NCBI GenBank assembly: GCA_045128175.1
Contig: JBGVRF010000029.1
Coordinates: forward strand, 1-7,412
Direction: 5' to 3'
DNA from: Scatosoma sp045128175
GTDB lineage: Bacteria > Bacillota > Clostridia > Christensenellales > Borkfalkiaceae
Length of the DNA: 7,412 nucleotides
The translations under genes were made by a program, and so were the position numbers. The notes below the pieces were generated by a model. The model saw nothing but the letters and a program-made list of their open reading frames with translations. It ran no database searches and had not been told where the DNA came from. Below, one piece after another: positions 1 to 5,414 of this stretch (position 1 is the stretch's first letter; each line of letters opens with the position of its first letter).

Positions 1-1
1 G

Positions 2-625
2 GCGTATTCGTATATGGCGCTCGTTCCCATCGTGCAACCCGCAGTTATGAAGCTTTGCACCACAAAGAAGGAACGCCGCATAAAAATGAAATATAACGCA
101 AAGCAAGTACCCAAGCTGATGCGCATCCTCTTCCCCGTCATCGTGACCATCGTTTCGGGGTTGATCGCACCCGAATCGCTCTCCCTCGTCGGTATGCTGA
201 TGTTCGGCAACCTCTTGCGCGAATGCGGCGTGTTGCAGTCCTTGTCCGAAACGGCACAGACGACCTTCTCCAACATCATCACCTTGCTCCTCGGCATCAC
301 CATCTCGTTCCAGATGACGGCGGACGCTTTCCTCTCCTTCACCACGATCATCATTATGCTGCTCGGTCTGTTCGCATTCGTATTCGATACCATCGGCGGC
401 GTTATGTGCGCAAAGTTGATGAATCTGTTCTGCAAAGAAAAGATTAATCCTTTGATCGGTGCGGCAGGCATCTCAGCATTCCCTATGTCTGCGCGCGTAG
501 TCGAAAAGGTAGGCATCAAGGAAGATCCGTCCAATCACCTTTTGATGCACGCAGTCGGTGCGAACGTCTCCGGACAGATCGCGTCCGCGATCGTCGGCGG
601 CCTGATCATCGGGCTCATTCTCTGA
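2..625 (+). CDS. Sodium ion-translocating decarboxylase, beta subunit (C-terminal part, 5' truncated by window)
   Basis: This is the C-terminal 207 residues of an OadB/GcdB/MmdB-type beta subunit, the integral membrane part that couples decarboxylation of a carboxybiotin carrier to Na+ export. The frame is open to the window edge and begins AYSYMALVPIVQP, a family signature in mid-protein, so the ATG at 14 is internal and not the start. Several hydrophobic segments follow. The segment NPLIGAAGISAFPMSARVV begins at visible residue 149. Its N, G, S and R are spaced like N373, G377, S382 and R389 of Klebsiella OadB, residues known to line the Na+ and proton path. The stop codon TGA overlaps the AGGAGG ribosome binding site of the next gene, so the two are probably co-transcribed. 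The substrate (oxaloacetate, glutaconyl-CoA or methylmalonyl-CoA) cannot be told, because the alpha subunit and biotin carrier are not in the window. Confidence 0.93.
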   Translation, partial: AYSYMALVPIVQPAVMKLCTTKKERRIKMKYNAKQVPKLMRILFPVIVTIVSGLIAPESLSLVGMLMFGNLLRECGVLQSLSETAQTTFSNIITLLLGITISFQMTADAFLSFTTIIIMLLGLFAFVFDTIGGVMCAKLMNLFCKEKINPLIGAAGISAFPMSARVVEKVGIKEDPSNHLLMHAVGANVSGQIASAIVGGLIIGLIL

Positions 626-638
626 GGAGGAAAAACGT

Positions 639-872
639 ATGTTGAATTTTTATTCTTTATTGTCTGCTTTCGATAAACTCGATCCCCTGAACGGCGAAAC
701 GTTGCTGAAAGCACTGAACATTCTCTGGCAGGGACTTCTGGCAATCTTTGTAGTGATTGCGCTGATCATCCTCGTGGTGAAGCTGACCTCCGTGATCATC
801 GCAAAATGCGAAACGGCAAAAAAAGCACGCGAAGAAAGAAAAGCGAAAGCGGAAAACGGCGAGACCGAATAA
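639..872 (+). CDS. Small membrane anchor protein, OadG-like (gamma) subunit candidate
   Basis: A 77-residue protein with one strong transmembrane helix at about residues 28-52 (sequence rich in L, I, V and A), followed by a highly charged Lys/Arg/Glu tail from about residue 56. This is the architecture of the gamma subunit of Na+-pumping decarboxylases: a single N-terminal membrane helix and a polar cytoplasmic tail that tethers the carboxyltransferase to the membrane beta subunit. The start ATG lies 8 bases after an AGGAGG ribosome binding site (625-630) that overlaps the stop of the beta-subunit gene, which supports translational coupling. The assignment rests on topology, size and neighbour, since OadG sequences are poorly conserved. 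It lacks an obvious Pro/Ala linker or zinc-binding tail. It could instead be an unrelated small membrane protein. Confidence 0.65.
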   Translation: MLNFYSLLSAFDKLDPLNGETLLKALNILWQGLLAIFVVIALIILVVKLTSVIIAKCETAKKAREERKAKAENGETE

Positions 873-932
873 AGACGGAGCAACGGCGACGCGGTCGATC
901 CACCCCTGAAAAATATCTTTCGGAGTAAGAAT

Positions 933-2096
933 ATGACCGATTTTTTTATCAAAATTTTCATCAAAGACAAGGACGTATCCAACCCCAAAACGCGCGGAAA
1001 ATACGTTTCCCTCGCCGGTTTCACCGGGATCGTACTCAACGTTCTGCTGTTTATCGGCAAGTTAATCGTCGGGATCCTATCCGGTTCCGTCGCCGTCGTT
1101 GCCGACGCATTCAACAATATCTCCGATGCCGGATCGTCCGTCGTTACCCTCATCGGCTTCCGTCTTGCGGGTAAACCCGTCGATAAGGAACACCCCCTCG
1201 GGCACGGACGGCTGGAATATATCTCCGGTTTTATCGTCGATATGCTGATCGTCCTCGTCGGCTTCGAATTGTTGAAATCATCTATAGAAAAGATTGCAAA
1301 CCCCGTTCTCCCGAGTGTGGAAACCGTGACGCTCGTTCTTCTCGGCGCTGCGATCCTCGTCAAAGTCTGGCTTTTCTTTTTTTACCGTAAGATCGGGAAT
1401 TTCACCGATTCTGCCTCCGTCAAGGCTTCCGCGTCCGACAGCCTCACCGACTGCGTCGCAACGACGCTGGTCCTCGCCTCCGCGCTGATTGCAAAACTGT
1501 GGGGCGTTGCCATCGACGGCTGGGCGGGTATTCTTGTCGCCGTATTTATTCTTTATACGGGCATAAAAGCAGCAAAAGAGACGATCGATCTTCTGCTCGG
1601 CTCTACCCCCGACCCGAAGTTTATCGAGGAAATTTACGCCTTTGCAAAGGCTTATCCGCGTATTGTCGCTATCCACGACGTCATGGTGCACGATTACGGA
1701 CCCGGCAGACAGATCGTGTCTTTCCATGCCGAAGTGCCGTCCGATTCCGATATCAACATCGCACACGAAGAAGTCGACCGCATGGAGCGAGATATGCATG
1801 ACAAATTCGGTTGTATCGTCACGATACATCTCGATCCGTTGGTCGTAAACGATCCGCTGGTCAACGAGTTGCACGCCATCGCCGAAAGCGCGGCGAAAGA
1901 GATAGATCCCGCGTTTTCCATTCATGATTTTCGAATGACCAAAGGCGAGACGAACATCAACCTGATCTTCGATCTGTTGCTACCTGCCGATTGTAAAATG
2001 CCGACGGATGAAGCAGCAAAAGCTGTCTCCGAAAAGATACGGGCACAACGCGAAAATTGTTTTTGCGTCATCCGCGCCGAACACCCTTTTGTATGA
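933..2096 (+). CDS. Cation diffusion facilitator family transporter (probable Mn2+ exporter type)
   Basis: A 387-residue CDF protein, a proton-coupled divalent cation exporter in the cytoplasmic membrane. Six membrane segments lie between residues 27 and 212. TM2 carries ADAFNNISDAGSS with N61 and D65; TM5 carries KASASDSLTD with D169 and D173; the loop after TM2 has HPLGHGRLEYISG (87-99), a family hallmark. The resulting N-D-D-D intramembrane site lacks the His of zinc-type CDFs and resembles the site reported for Mn2+ exporters such as MntE. The C-terminal part is longer than usual. Residues 248-303 are the cytoplasmic metal-regulated domain, and residues 330-386 look like a second, weaker copy. 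The start is fixed by GGAG at 922-925. No promoter or terminator is evident in the 60 bases before it, so it may be read through from the decarboxylase genes. A strong terminator follows. Metal specificity is inferred, not shown. Confidence 0.93.
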   Translation: MTDFFIKIFIKDKDVSNPKTRGKYVSLAGFTGIVLNVLLFIGKLIVGILSGSVAVVADAFNNISDAGSSVVTLIGFRLAGKPVDKEHPLGHGRLEYISGFIVDMLIVLVGFELLKSSIEKIANPVLPSVETVTLVLLGAAILVKVWLFFFYRKIGNFTDSASVKASASDSLTDCVATTLVLASALIAKLWGVAIDGWAGILVAVFILYTGIKAAKETIDLLLGSTPDPKFIEEIYAFAKAYPRIVAIHDVMVHDYGPGRQIVSFHAEVPSDSDINIAHEEVDRMERDMHDKFGCIVTIHLDPLVVNDPLVNELHAIAESAAKEIDPAFSIHDFRMTKGETNINLIFDLLLPADCKMPTDEAAKAVSEKIRAQRENCFCVIRAEHPFV

Positions 2097-2110
2097 AAAC
2101 AGGATATAGA

Positions 2111-2149
2111 AAAGGATCCGAGGCGCAATCTTGCGACTCGGATCTTTTT
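2111..2149 (+). terminator. Rho-independent terminator after the CDF gene
   Basis: GATCCGAG (2115-2122) pairs with CTCGGATC (2137-2144). The stem continues through one mismatch into CGCAA/TTGCG (2124-2128 and 2131-2135) and ends in TTTTT at 2145-2149. It starts 15 bases past the CDF stop codon. Confidence 0.9.
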
Positions 2150-2169
2150 GGAATATATATATTTGATCC

Positions 2170-2189
2170 GTGCCGTCAAGCGACGGCGC
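2170..2189. other. Short perfect hairpin in the CDF-hydrolase gap
   Basis: GCCGTC (2172-2177) and GACGGC (2182-2187) flank an AAGC tetraloop; G-C and T-G pairs extend the stem to 8. No T-run follows directly, so it is not a clear terminator. It lies just past the CDF terminator and upstream of the hydrolase promoter. Its function is unknown. Confidence 0.4.
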
Positions 2190-2244
2190 AGTCAAGTGTT
2201 TGTAAGATTTTTCTCCGTTTCGTGCAAAAAACATTCCCTTTTCG

Positions 2245-2273
2245 TTGAATAAAAAGTCACGAAAAAGTCTAAT
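2245..2273 (+). promoter_or_regulatory. Vegetative (sigma-A) promoter for the hydrolase gene
   Basis: TTGAAT (-35, 2245-2250), a 17-base A-rich spacer and TCTAAT (-10, 2268-2273) give ten of twelve consensus matches. The predicted transcript starts near 2280, giving a short leader with the ribosome binding site AAGGTG at 2301-2306. Confidence 0.7.
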
Positions 2274-2314
2274 AAAAAAGTATTAAAAACACAGCTGTAA
2301 AAAGGTGACTTATT

Positions 2315-3289
2315 ATGAAATTTTTTTGGATAATGTTGGGCGTGATCGCATTTTTGGCTTTGTTTGCATTAGCGGTCTCGCTGTACTGTTTTTTTCGGAT
2401 ATTCTACTCGCCGAAACGCAAAGCGCCTGCCCCCGACGAATATGCCCTTCCTAACGGCGGTATTTACGAGCCCTTTCGCGAGAGTATGTTCGCATGGATG
2501 AAAGAAGCACGGCAAATGCCGCACGAAGATATGGCGATCCGTTCATTCGACGGATTGACTTTGCGCGGGAGATACTACGAATGTTCCCCCGGAGCCCCGA
2601 TCGAGCTGATGATGCACGGTTATCGCGGGGATTCCGAACGGGATCTTTGCGGCGGCATACAGCGTTGCTTCTCATTGAGACGTAACGCACTGGTCGTCAA
2701 CCAACGCGCGGCGGGCGACAGCGACGGCAACGTGATCACCTTCGGCATCAACGAACGAAAAGACTGCCTTTCCTGGGTACAATTCATGATTGGACATTTC
2801 GGAAAAGACGTTAAAATCATTCTTACGGGCATCTCAATGGGCGCAACGACGGTGCTGATGGCCGCAGGCATGGAGTTGCCCAAAAACGTCATCGGCGTAA
2901 TCGCGGACTGCGGCTATACCTGTCCCCGCGATATCATCAAAAAGGTCATGCGGGACATGAAACTCCCCGTCGAAGTTTTATATCCTTTCGTAAAATGGGG
3001 AGCAAGGTTTTTCGGTAAATTTAATTTGGAGGAATGTTCCGCAACGGACGCACTGAAAAATTGTCGTGTACCCGTCATTATTTTTCACGGAGAAGCGGAT
3101 GCTTTTATCCCCTGCAAAATGAGCAAGATCAATTACGCCGCCTGCGCGGCGCCAAAAAAACTGTATACCGTACCGGGGGCGGGTCACGGCTTAAGCTACC
3201 CCTTGGACCAAGACGGGTATCTGAATGCCTTGCGGGAAATGGAAAAGTTGTACGACCTGCCGCAAACGCCGATACCCGCAACCACGTAA
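2315..3289 (+). CDS. Membrane-anchored alpha/beta hydrolase (serine hydrolase)
   Basis: A 324-residue protein with an N-terminal membrane helix (about residues 4-29) followed by the basic stop-transfer stretch SPKRK, then an alpha/beta hydrolase fold. The HG oxyanion-hole motif is MMHGYRG (99-105), the nucleophile elbow is GISMG with S174, the acid is D262 in FHGEADAFIP, and the histidine is H291 in GAGHGLS, so the catalytic triad is complete. Size, single anchor and motif layout resemble Bacillus YqkD-type hydrolases; the natural substrate is unknown, with esterase or peptidase-like activity possible. The start is supported by AAGGTG 8 bases upstream and a promoter at 2245-2273. It is a single-gene unit between the CDF terminator and a hairpin at 3313-3345. 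The anchor could alternatively be a signal peptide, but no clear cleavage site is seen. Cell-side orientation is not determined. Confidence 0.9.
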   Translation: MKFFWIMLGVIAFLALFALAVSLYCFFRIFYSPKRKAPAPDEYALPNGGIYEPFRESMFAWMKEARQMPHEDMAIRSFDGLTLRGRYYECSPGAPIELMMHGYRGDSERDLCGGIQRCFSLRRNALVVNQRAAGDSDGNVITFGINERKDCLSWVQFMIGHFGKDVKIILTGISMGATTVLMAAGMELPKNVIGVIADCGYTCPRDIIKKVMRDMKLPVEVLYPFVKWGARFFGKFNLEECSATDALKNCRVPVIIFHGEADAFIPCKMSKINYAACAAPKKLYTVPGAGHGLSYPLDQDGYLNALREMEKLYDLPQTPIPATT

Positions 3290-3312
3290 GTACGCCTCGC
3301 GTGATCGCAGAG

Positions 3313-3346
3313 AAGGCGTTTCCTCTCCCCGCCGCTGAACGCCTTT
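3313..3346 (+). terminator. Hairpin between convergent hydrolase and Cys-rich protein genes
   Basis: AAGGCGTT (3313-3320) and AACGCCTT (3338-3345) form an 8-bp stem with a 17-base pyrimidine-rich loop. A T-rich run follows on the plus strand. It lies 24 bases after the hydrolase stop and touches the stop codon of the opposing gene, so it probably terminates plus-strand transcription. The long loop makes it weaker than the other terminators here. Confidence 0.6.
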
Positions 3347-3611
3347 ATTCTTCTTTCTCATCCTCTCCTAAAATTTGCCGTATTTCCGAAAGATTCGTAA
3401 GAATATCGTTTAAAGCGCGGATCGCTACTTTTTTACGCATTTTCCGACGAAAAAGATTACTTCGCCAAAATGCGCACGTCCCTTGCTTTTCAACAATTTT
3501 TTCGTGTTTTGCACAAAACCCGTGATCCTGTCTGTTAAAATGACAATATTCTTTGGTATAATAGGCTTTATATTCTCCGCAATCTCTGCATATTTTATTG
3601 TTATTTTCCAT
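3345..3611 (-). CDS. Cys-rich small protein of unknown function, likely zinc-binding
   Basis: An 88-residue protein whose function I do not recognise. The N-terminal half has C8-x2-C11, C23-H24, H30, C33-x2-H36 and C46, consistent with a small zinc knuckle or ribbon (C8, C11, C33 or H36, and C46 as plausible ligands). Then comes a basic stretch FRRKMRKK (54-61) and a C-terminal amphipathic helix ending in an acidic tail (DEKEE). The layout suggests nucleic-acid or protein binding, but this is inference. A TTG codon four residues upstream is open, but it sits inside the GGAGG ribosome binding site (3617-3621), so ATG at 3611 is the better start. Transcription comes from a perfect-consensus promoter embedded in three operator palindromes, and the gene is divergent from an XRE regulator, so it is probably the regulator's main target. 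It could be an anti-repressor, a toxin-like protein or an accessory factor. Confidence 0.72.
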   Translation of the reverse strand: MENNNKICRDCGEYKAYYTKEYCHFNRQDHGFCAKHEKIVEKQGTCAFWRSNLFRRKMRKKVAIRALNDILTNLSEIRQILGEDEKEE

Positions 3612-3627
3612 AAGTTCCTCCAAAATT

Positions 3628-3639
3628 CAAGATTTCTTG
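3628..3639. promoter_or_regulatory. Operator 1 (CAAGATTTCTTG)
   Basis: A perfect inverted repeat CAAGA-TT-TCTTG. It covers the predicted transcription start of the minus-strand Cys-rich gene, just downstream of its -10 box. It is identical to operator 3. Confidence 0.75.
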
Positions 3640-3644
3640 ATAAT

Positions 3645-3673
3645 ATTATACAACAAGTTTTCTTGAATGTCAA
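3645..3673 (-). promoter_or_regulatory. Perfect-consensus sigma-A promoter for the Cys-rich protein gene
   Basis: On the minus strand, TTGACA (3668-3673), a 17-base spacer and TATAAT (3645-3650) match consensus at all twelve positions. The predicted start is near 3638, giving a leader of about 27 bases with GGAGG. Operator 2 lies entirely inside the spacer, so binding would exclude RNA polymerase. A promoter this strong needs tight repression. Confidence 0.88.
3654..3665. promoter_or_regulatory. Operator 2 (CAAGTTTTCTTG)
   Basis: An inverted repeat CAAG-TTTT-CTTG that differs from operators 1 and 3 at one base. It is centred in the spacer between the -35 and -10 boxes of the minus-strand promoter. 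Its start is 26 bases from operator 1 and 29 from operator 3. Confidence 0.72.
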
Positions 3674-3682
3674 GACTTTTTT

Positions 3683-3694
3683 CAAGATTTCTTG
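3683..3694. promoter_or_regulatory. Operator 3 (CAAGATTTCTTG)
   Basis: A perfect copy of operator 1, directly abutting the likely -10 box (TAAAAT, 3695-3700) of the XRE regulator gene and upstream of the minus-strand -35 box. Its position suggests autoregulation of the regulator. Confidence 0.72.
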
Positions 3695-3700
3695 TAAAAT
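3695..3700 (+). promoter_or_regulatory. Putative -10 box of the XRE regulator gene
   Basis: TAAAAT ends seven bases before the ATG at 3707, so the transcript would begin at or near the start codon. No ribosome binding site precedes that ATG. No good -35 box is found 16-18 bases upstream, so this promoter should be weak compared with the divergent one. Confidence 0.45.
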
Positions 3701-3706
3701 ATTGAT

Positions 3707-3913
3707 ATGAGTATTGAATTTCAGAACAGATTAAAAGAATTGCGTACCGCAAAAGGAATAAGCCAAAAGGAATTGGGTAGGGCGATCGGTACGACCTATT
3801 CCGCGATAAGCTATTGGGAAAAAGGCATCAATGAGCCGAAGATAAGCTACGTTATCGCTTTATGTAAATATTTTGAGGTTTCCGCAGATTATCTGCTTGG
3901 ATTATGCGATTAA
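3707..3913 (+). CDS. XRE/Cro-CI-type transcriptional regulator
   Basis: A 68-residue protein consisting of little more than one HTH_3 domain (residues 6-65). Helix-turn-helix features are visible in order: FQNRLKELRTAKGISQKELG, then the recognition helix region TTYSAISYWEKG (29-40), then EPKISYVIALCKYFEVSADYLLGL, the usual dimer-supporting C-terminal helices. Such proteins act as dimeric repressors at short palindromes, and three fitting palindromes lie in the divergent intergenic region. The in-frame TAA at 3695-3697 leaves ATG 3707 as the only reasonable start. There is no Shine-Dalgarno sequence before it and a TAAAAT box lies seven bases upstream, so the mRNA may be leaderless. A 13-bp stem terminator begins within its stop codon. 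It probably represses its own gene and the Cys-rich gene. No ligand or protease domain is present, so the inducing signal is unknown. Confidence 0.92.
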   Translation: MSIEFQNRLKELRTAKGISQKELGRAIGTTYSAISYWEKGINEPKISYVIALCKYFEVSADYLLGLCD

Positions 3914-3942
3914 ACCCCTCCGACAATCGTCGGAGGGGTTTT
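3912..3942. terminator. Strong terminator shared by convergent XRE and reductase genes
   Basis: AAACCCCTCCGAC (3912-3924) pairs perfectly with GTCGGAGGGGTTT (3929-3941) around an AATC loop. TTTT follows on the plus strand and TTT on the minus strand. The left arm includes two bases of the regulator's stop codon, and the reductase stop lies 8 bases to the right. It should work well on the plus strand and more weakly on the minus strand. Confidence 0.9.
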
Positions 3943-3949
3943 GTTCGTT

Positions 3950-4966
3950 TTACAGCAATTCGTCGAACAAACGGAGGTTTTCCACGCAAGGCTTCAATTC
4001 GCCGTTTTGCGCTTTCTTGACGATCTCTACGATACGGTCGTTAATAGACGTCGGAACGTTCGTTTTTCGCCCCCATTCGCATACCACTCCGTTGATGGCG
4101 TCGATCTCGCACGGCTTACCCTTTTTCAGATCCTGCAACATCGACGGCTCGATTGCGCGGTGTTTTTTCATGGCGATCGGGATCAGCAACGTCCCGATCG
4201 CACGTTTAATCGCACCTTTATAATAGAACAGCTTCGTGATATCCTTGCCCTGCACGGGTGCGAACTTTGCGCCGGCCGCGTGCCCCACGTCGATACATTC
4301 TTTCATGCAACGGATCGCGACCTGCCGCGCCCTCTTGTCGCCCGATACGTCGCCGAAAGTTCCGCCAATGACCGTACCAAGCCCCGAAAACGTGGCGTTT
4401 ATAAGCAGCTTTGACCAGCGCGCGCCGATAAGGTTTTCCTCTTCGTATACGGGACACATCAATTCCAGCAGGCTTTTGACCGTAGCAACCTGCGTTTCAG
4501 AGATCCCCTCCATTTTGCCCATATGGAAGGAAAGACTGTCGGGAGCACTCGTCAACAGGCATACGCCCGGTTCGGTGAGCGTCGCGCCCCATTCCACCGT
4601 ACAGCCCATCGTGCGGTTCGCCCCCACGATCTCTGCGATTCCCGGTTCGGGCAAGCCGTTCTGAAGAGTCACGATCACACCGTCGTCTGCTAAATATTCT
4701 TGCAGCATCGTCACCACTTCCGCGTTATGTTGTTGTTTGGTCATCAACAGAATCACCTCATATTTTCCCGTCATTTCTTCCGGAAGAAATGCCTTGACCG
4801 GCACCGTCATTTCCACCGTACCCGTGACGCGCGCGCCCTTTTCTTTCAATGCCGCTACGTGCGCGCGGTTGCGATTGATCAGATCAATCTCTCCACCGTT
4901 TTTCGTGATATAAGCGCCCAGCACGGTTCCCAGCGAACCTGCGCCGTAAATTGCATATCTACCCAT
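3950..4966 (-). CDS. panE: 2-dehydropantoate 2-reductase (ketopantoate reductase) family protein
   Basis: A 338-residue NADPH-dependent reductase of the PanE/ApbA family, which reduces 2-dehydropantoate to pantoate in coenzyme A synthesis. The Rossmann motif GAGSLG is at residues 8-13 near the N-terminus, LQNG at 101-104, and the catalytic region RWSKLLINA at 183-191 with K186 and N190 matching E. coli K176 and N180. SMLQD (275-279) and E287 in CEIDAINGVV match E. coli S244 and E256. All main catalytic and substrate-binding residues are therefore present. The start at 4966 places the Rossmann strand directly at the N-terminus and is preceded by GAGGAG; a longer GTG-start reading to 5008 would overlap the promoter. 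It stands alone between a promoter and a shared terminator. Paralogues of this family act on other 2-oxo acids, so the pantothenate role is probable, not proven. Confidence 0.88.
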   Translation of the reverse strand: MGRYAIYGAGSLGTVLGAYITKNGGEIDLINRNRAHVAALKEKGARVTGTVEMTVPVKAFLPEEMTGKYEVILLMTKQQHNAEVVTMLQEYLADDGVIVTLQNGLPEPGIAEIVGANRTMGCTVEWGATLTEPGVCLLTSAPDSLSFHMGKMEGISETQVATVKSLLELMCPVYEEENLIGARWSKLLINATFSGLGTVIGGTFGDVSGDKRARQVAIRCMKECIDVGHAAGAKFAPVQGKDITKLFYYKGAIKRAIGTLLIPIAMKKHRAIEPSMLQDLKKGKPCEIDAINGVVCEWGRKTNVPTSINDRIVEIVKKAQNGELKPCVENLRLFDELL

Positions 4967-4998
4967 AAAAATATACTCCTCTAAGGTTTGATAAGACA

Positions 4999-5027
4999 AG
5001 TATAGCACTTTTTAAAGGAAAAAGCAA
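4999..5027 (-). promoter_or_regulatory. Promoter of the ketopantoate reductase gene
   Basis: On the minus strand, TTGCTT (5022-5027), a 17-base spacer and TATACT (4999-5004). The start should fall near 4992, giving a leader of about 26 bases with GAGGAG before the ATG at 4966. Confidence 0.7.
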
Positions 5028-5175
5028 GTACCAAAACCGCATTTTTATTGTCCTGCGCTTTTCGAAAAGAATAAAAATTTACACAAAACGAATGGGGCAG
5101 ATATGCGTCAAAGGCTTTCCGTCACATTAAAATAATATTTTCAAAGTGTTTTTTAAGAAAACGCGTAAAAATACA
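5028..5175. other. AT-rich intergenic stretch
   Basis: No gene is seen here. It holds a perfect 12-base palindrome CTTTTCGAAAAG (5058-5069) about 30 bases upstream of the reductase -35 box, and several A/T runs. With the features to its right, the gene-free stretch between the reductase and the intact tRNA is about 400 bases long. Confidence 0.5.
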
Positions 5176-5204
5176 TTGACTTTTTTTCGCAAGTTGGTTA
5201 TAAT
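5176..5204 (+). promoter_or_regulatory. Strong promoter upstream of the tRNA-Ser remnant
   Basis: TTGACT (5176-5181), a 17-base spacer and TATAAT (5199-5204). It is still intact although the tRNA it served is broken. Its -35 and spacing match those of the intact tRNA promoter at 5377-5405. Confidence 0.82.
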
Positions 5205-5223
5205 AAAACTATCGTTATATTAT

Positions 5224-5265
5224 GCAGGCGTATCGAAGCGGTCATAACGAGGCGGTCTTGAAAAC
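5224..5265 (+). pseudogene. 5'-half remnant of a tRNA-Ser(UGA) gene, possible attachment site
   Basis: From 5231 to 5265, 34 of 35 bases match the intact tRNA-Ser at 5422-5456, with an unbroken 26-base identity at 5240-5265. The remnant keeps a 5' acceptor strand GCAGGCG (5224-5230), the D-arm and the anticodon loop CTTGAAA with anticodon TGA (5259-5261). Identity stops two bases into the 3' side of the anticodon stem; no variable arm, T-arm or CCA end follows. A gene cut at the anticodon stem is the classic result of integration there, so this may be the left host-element junction. The acceptor strand differs from that of the intact copy (GGAGGGT), so it was a distinct gene and not a fresh duplicate. 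A lost element or simple decay of a tandem tRNA are alternatives. Confidence 0.8.
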
Positions 5266-5292
5266 TTCCTTCGTCTGTTTATGTAATCCCTT

Positions 5293-5319
5293 AAAAACCC
5301 TTGATTTTATTGGGTTTTT
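5293..5319 (+). terminator. Terminator after the tRNA remnant
   Basis: AAAAACCC (5293-5300) pairs with GGGTTTTT (5312-5319) around an 11-base loop. Together with the promoter at 5176-5204 it bounds a possible RNA of about 110 bases that contains the tRNA half. Confidence 0.7.
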
Positions 5320-5337
5320 CGCATCATCGGATGCACT

Positions 5338-5370
5338 TTGCGAGAAGCGTTTCTCGCAGTTTTCTCGCAA
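5338..5370. repeat. Three copies of an 8-mer (TTCTCGCA), one inverted
   Basis: TTGCGAGAA (5338-5346), TTCTCGCA (5351-5358) and TTCTCGCAA (5362-5370). The first can pair with either of the others: with the second through a GCGT tetraloop, or with the third over 9 bp followed by TTTTCC. This may be a second terminator before the tRNA promoter or a set of protein-binding sites for recombination. Confidence 0.6.
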
Positions 5371-5376
5371 TTTTCC

Positions 5377-5405
5377 TTGACTTGGATTGCGATTTTTGAT
5401 AAAAT
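5377..5405 (+). promoter_or_regulatory. Promoter of the intact tRNA-Ser
   Basis: TTGACT (5377-5382), a 17-base spacer and TAAAAT (5400-5405). The box ends 9 bases before the mature tRNA 5' end. Confidence 0.8.
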
Positions 5406-5414
5406 TGAATACAC

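Noticed and set aside
873..932. Metal-responsive riboswitch before the CDF gene (yybP-ykoY type)
   Set aside because: Only 60 bases are available and no paired structure of that class is visible.
650..1363. Minus-strand 237-residue open frame
   Set aside because: It is a shadow of the OadG-like and CDF genes, has low-complexity Ser/Thr/Arg-rich composition and no domain pattern.
1278..1925. Minus-strand 215-residue open frame
   Set aside because: It is fully antisense to the conserved CDF gene; its translation shows no recognisable motif.
3612..3623. TTG start giving a 92-residue Cys-rich protein
   Set aside because: The TTG overlaps the GGAGG ribosome binding site of the downstream ATG at 3611 and has no site of its own.
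3483..3710. Plus-strand 75-residue hydrophobic open frame
   Set aside because: It crosses the operators and promoter region and is antisense to the Cys-rich gene, which has a clear ribosome binding site and consensus promoter.
4236..4664. Plus-strand open frames within the reductase gene
   Set aside because: They are antisense to the Rossmann-fold gene, whose motifs are all accounted for on the minus strand.
5338..5370. CRISPR-like short repeats
   Set aside because: Only three 8-base copies, one inverted, with spacings of a few bases; no array architecture and no cas genes.
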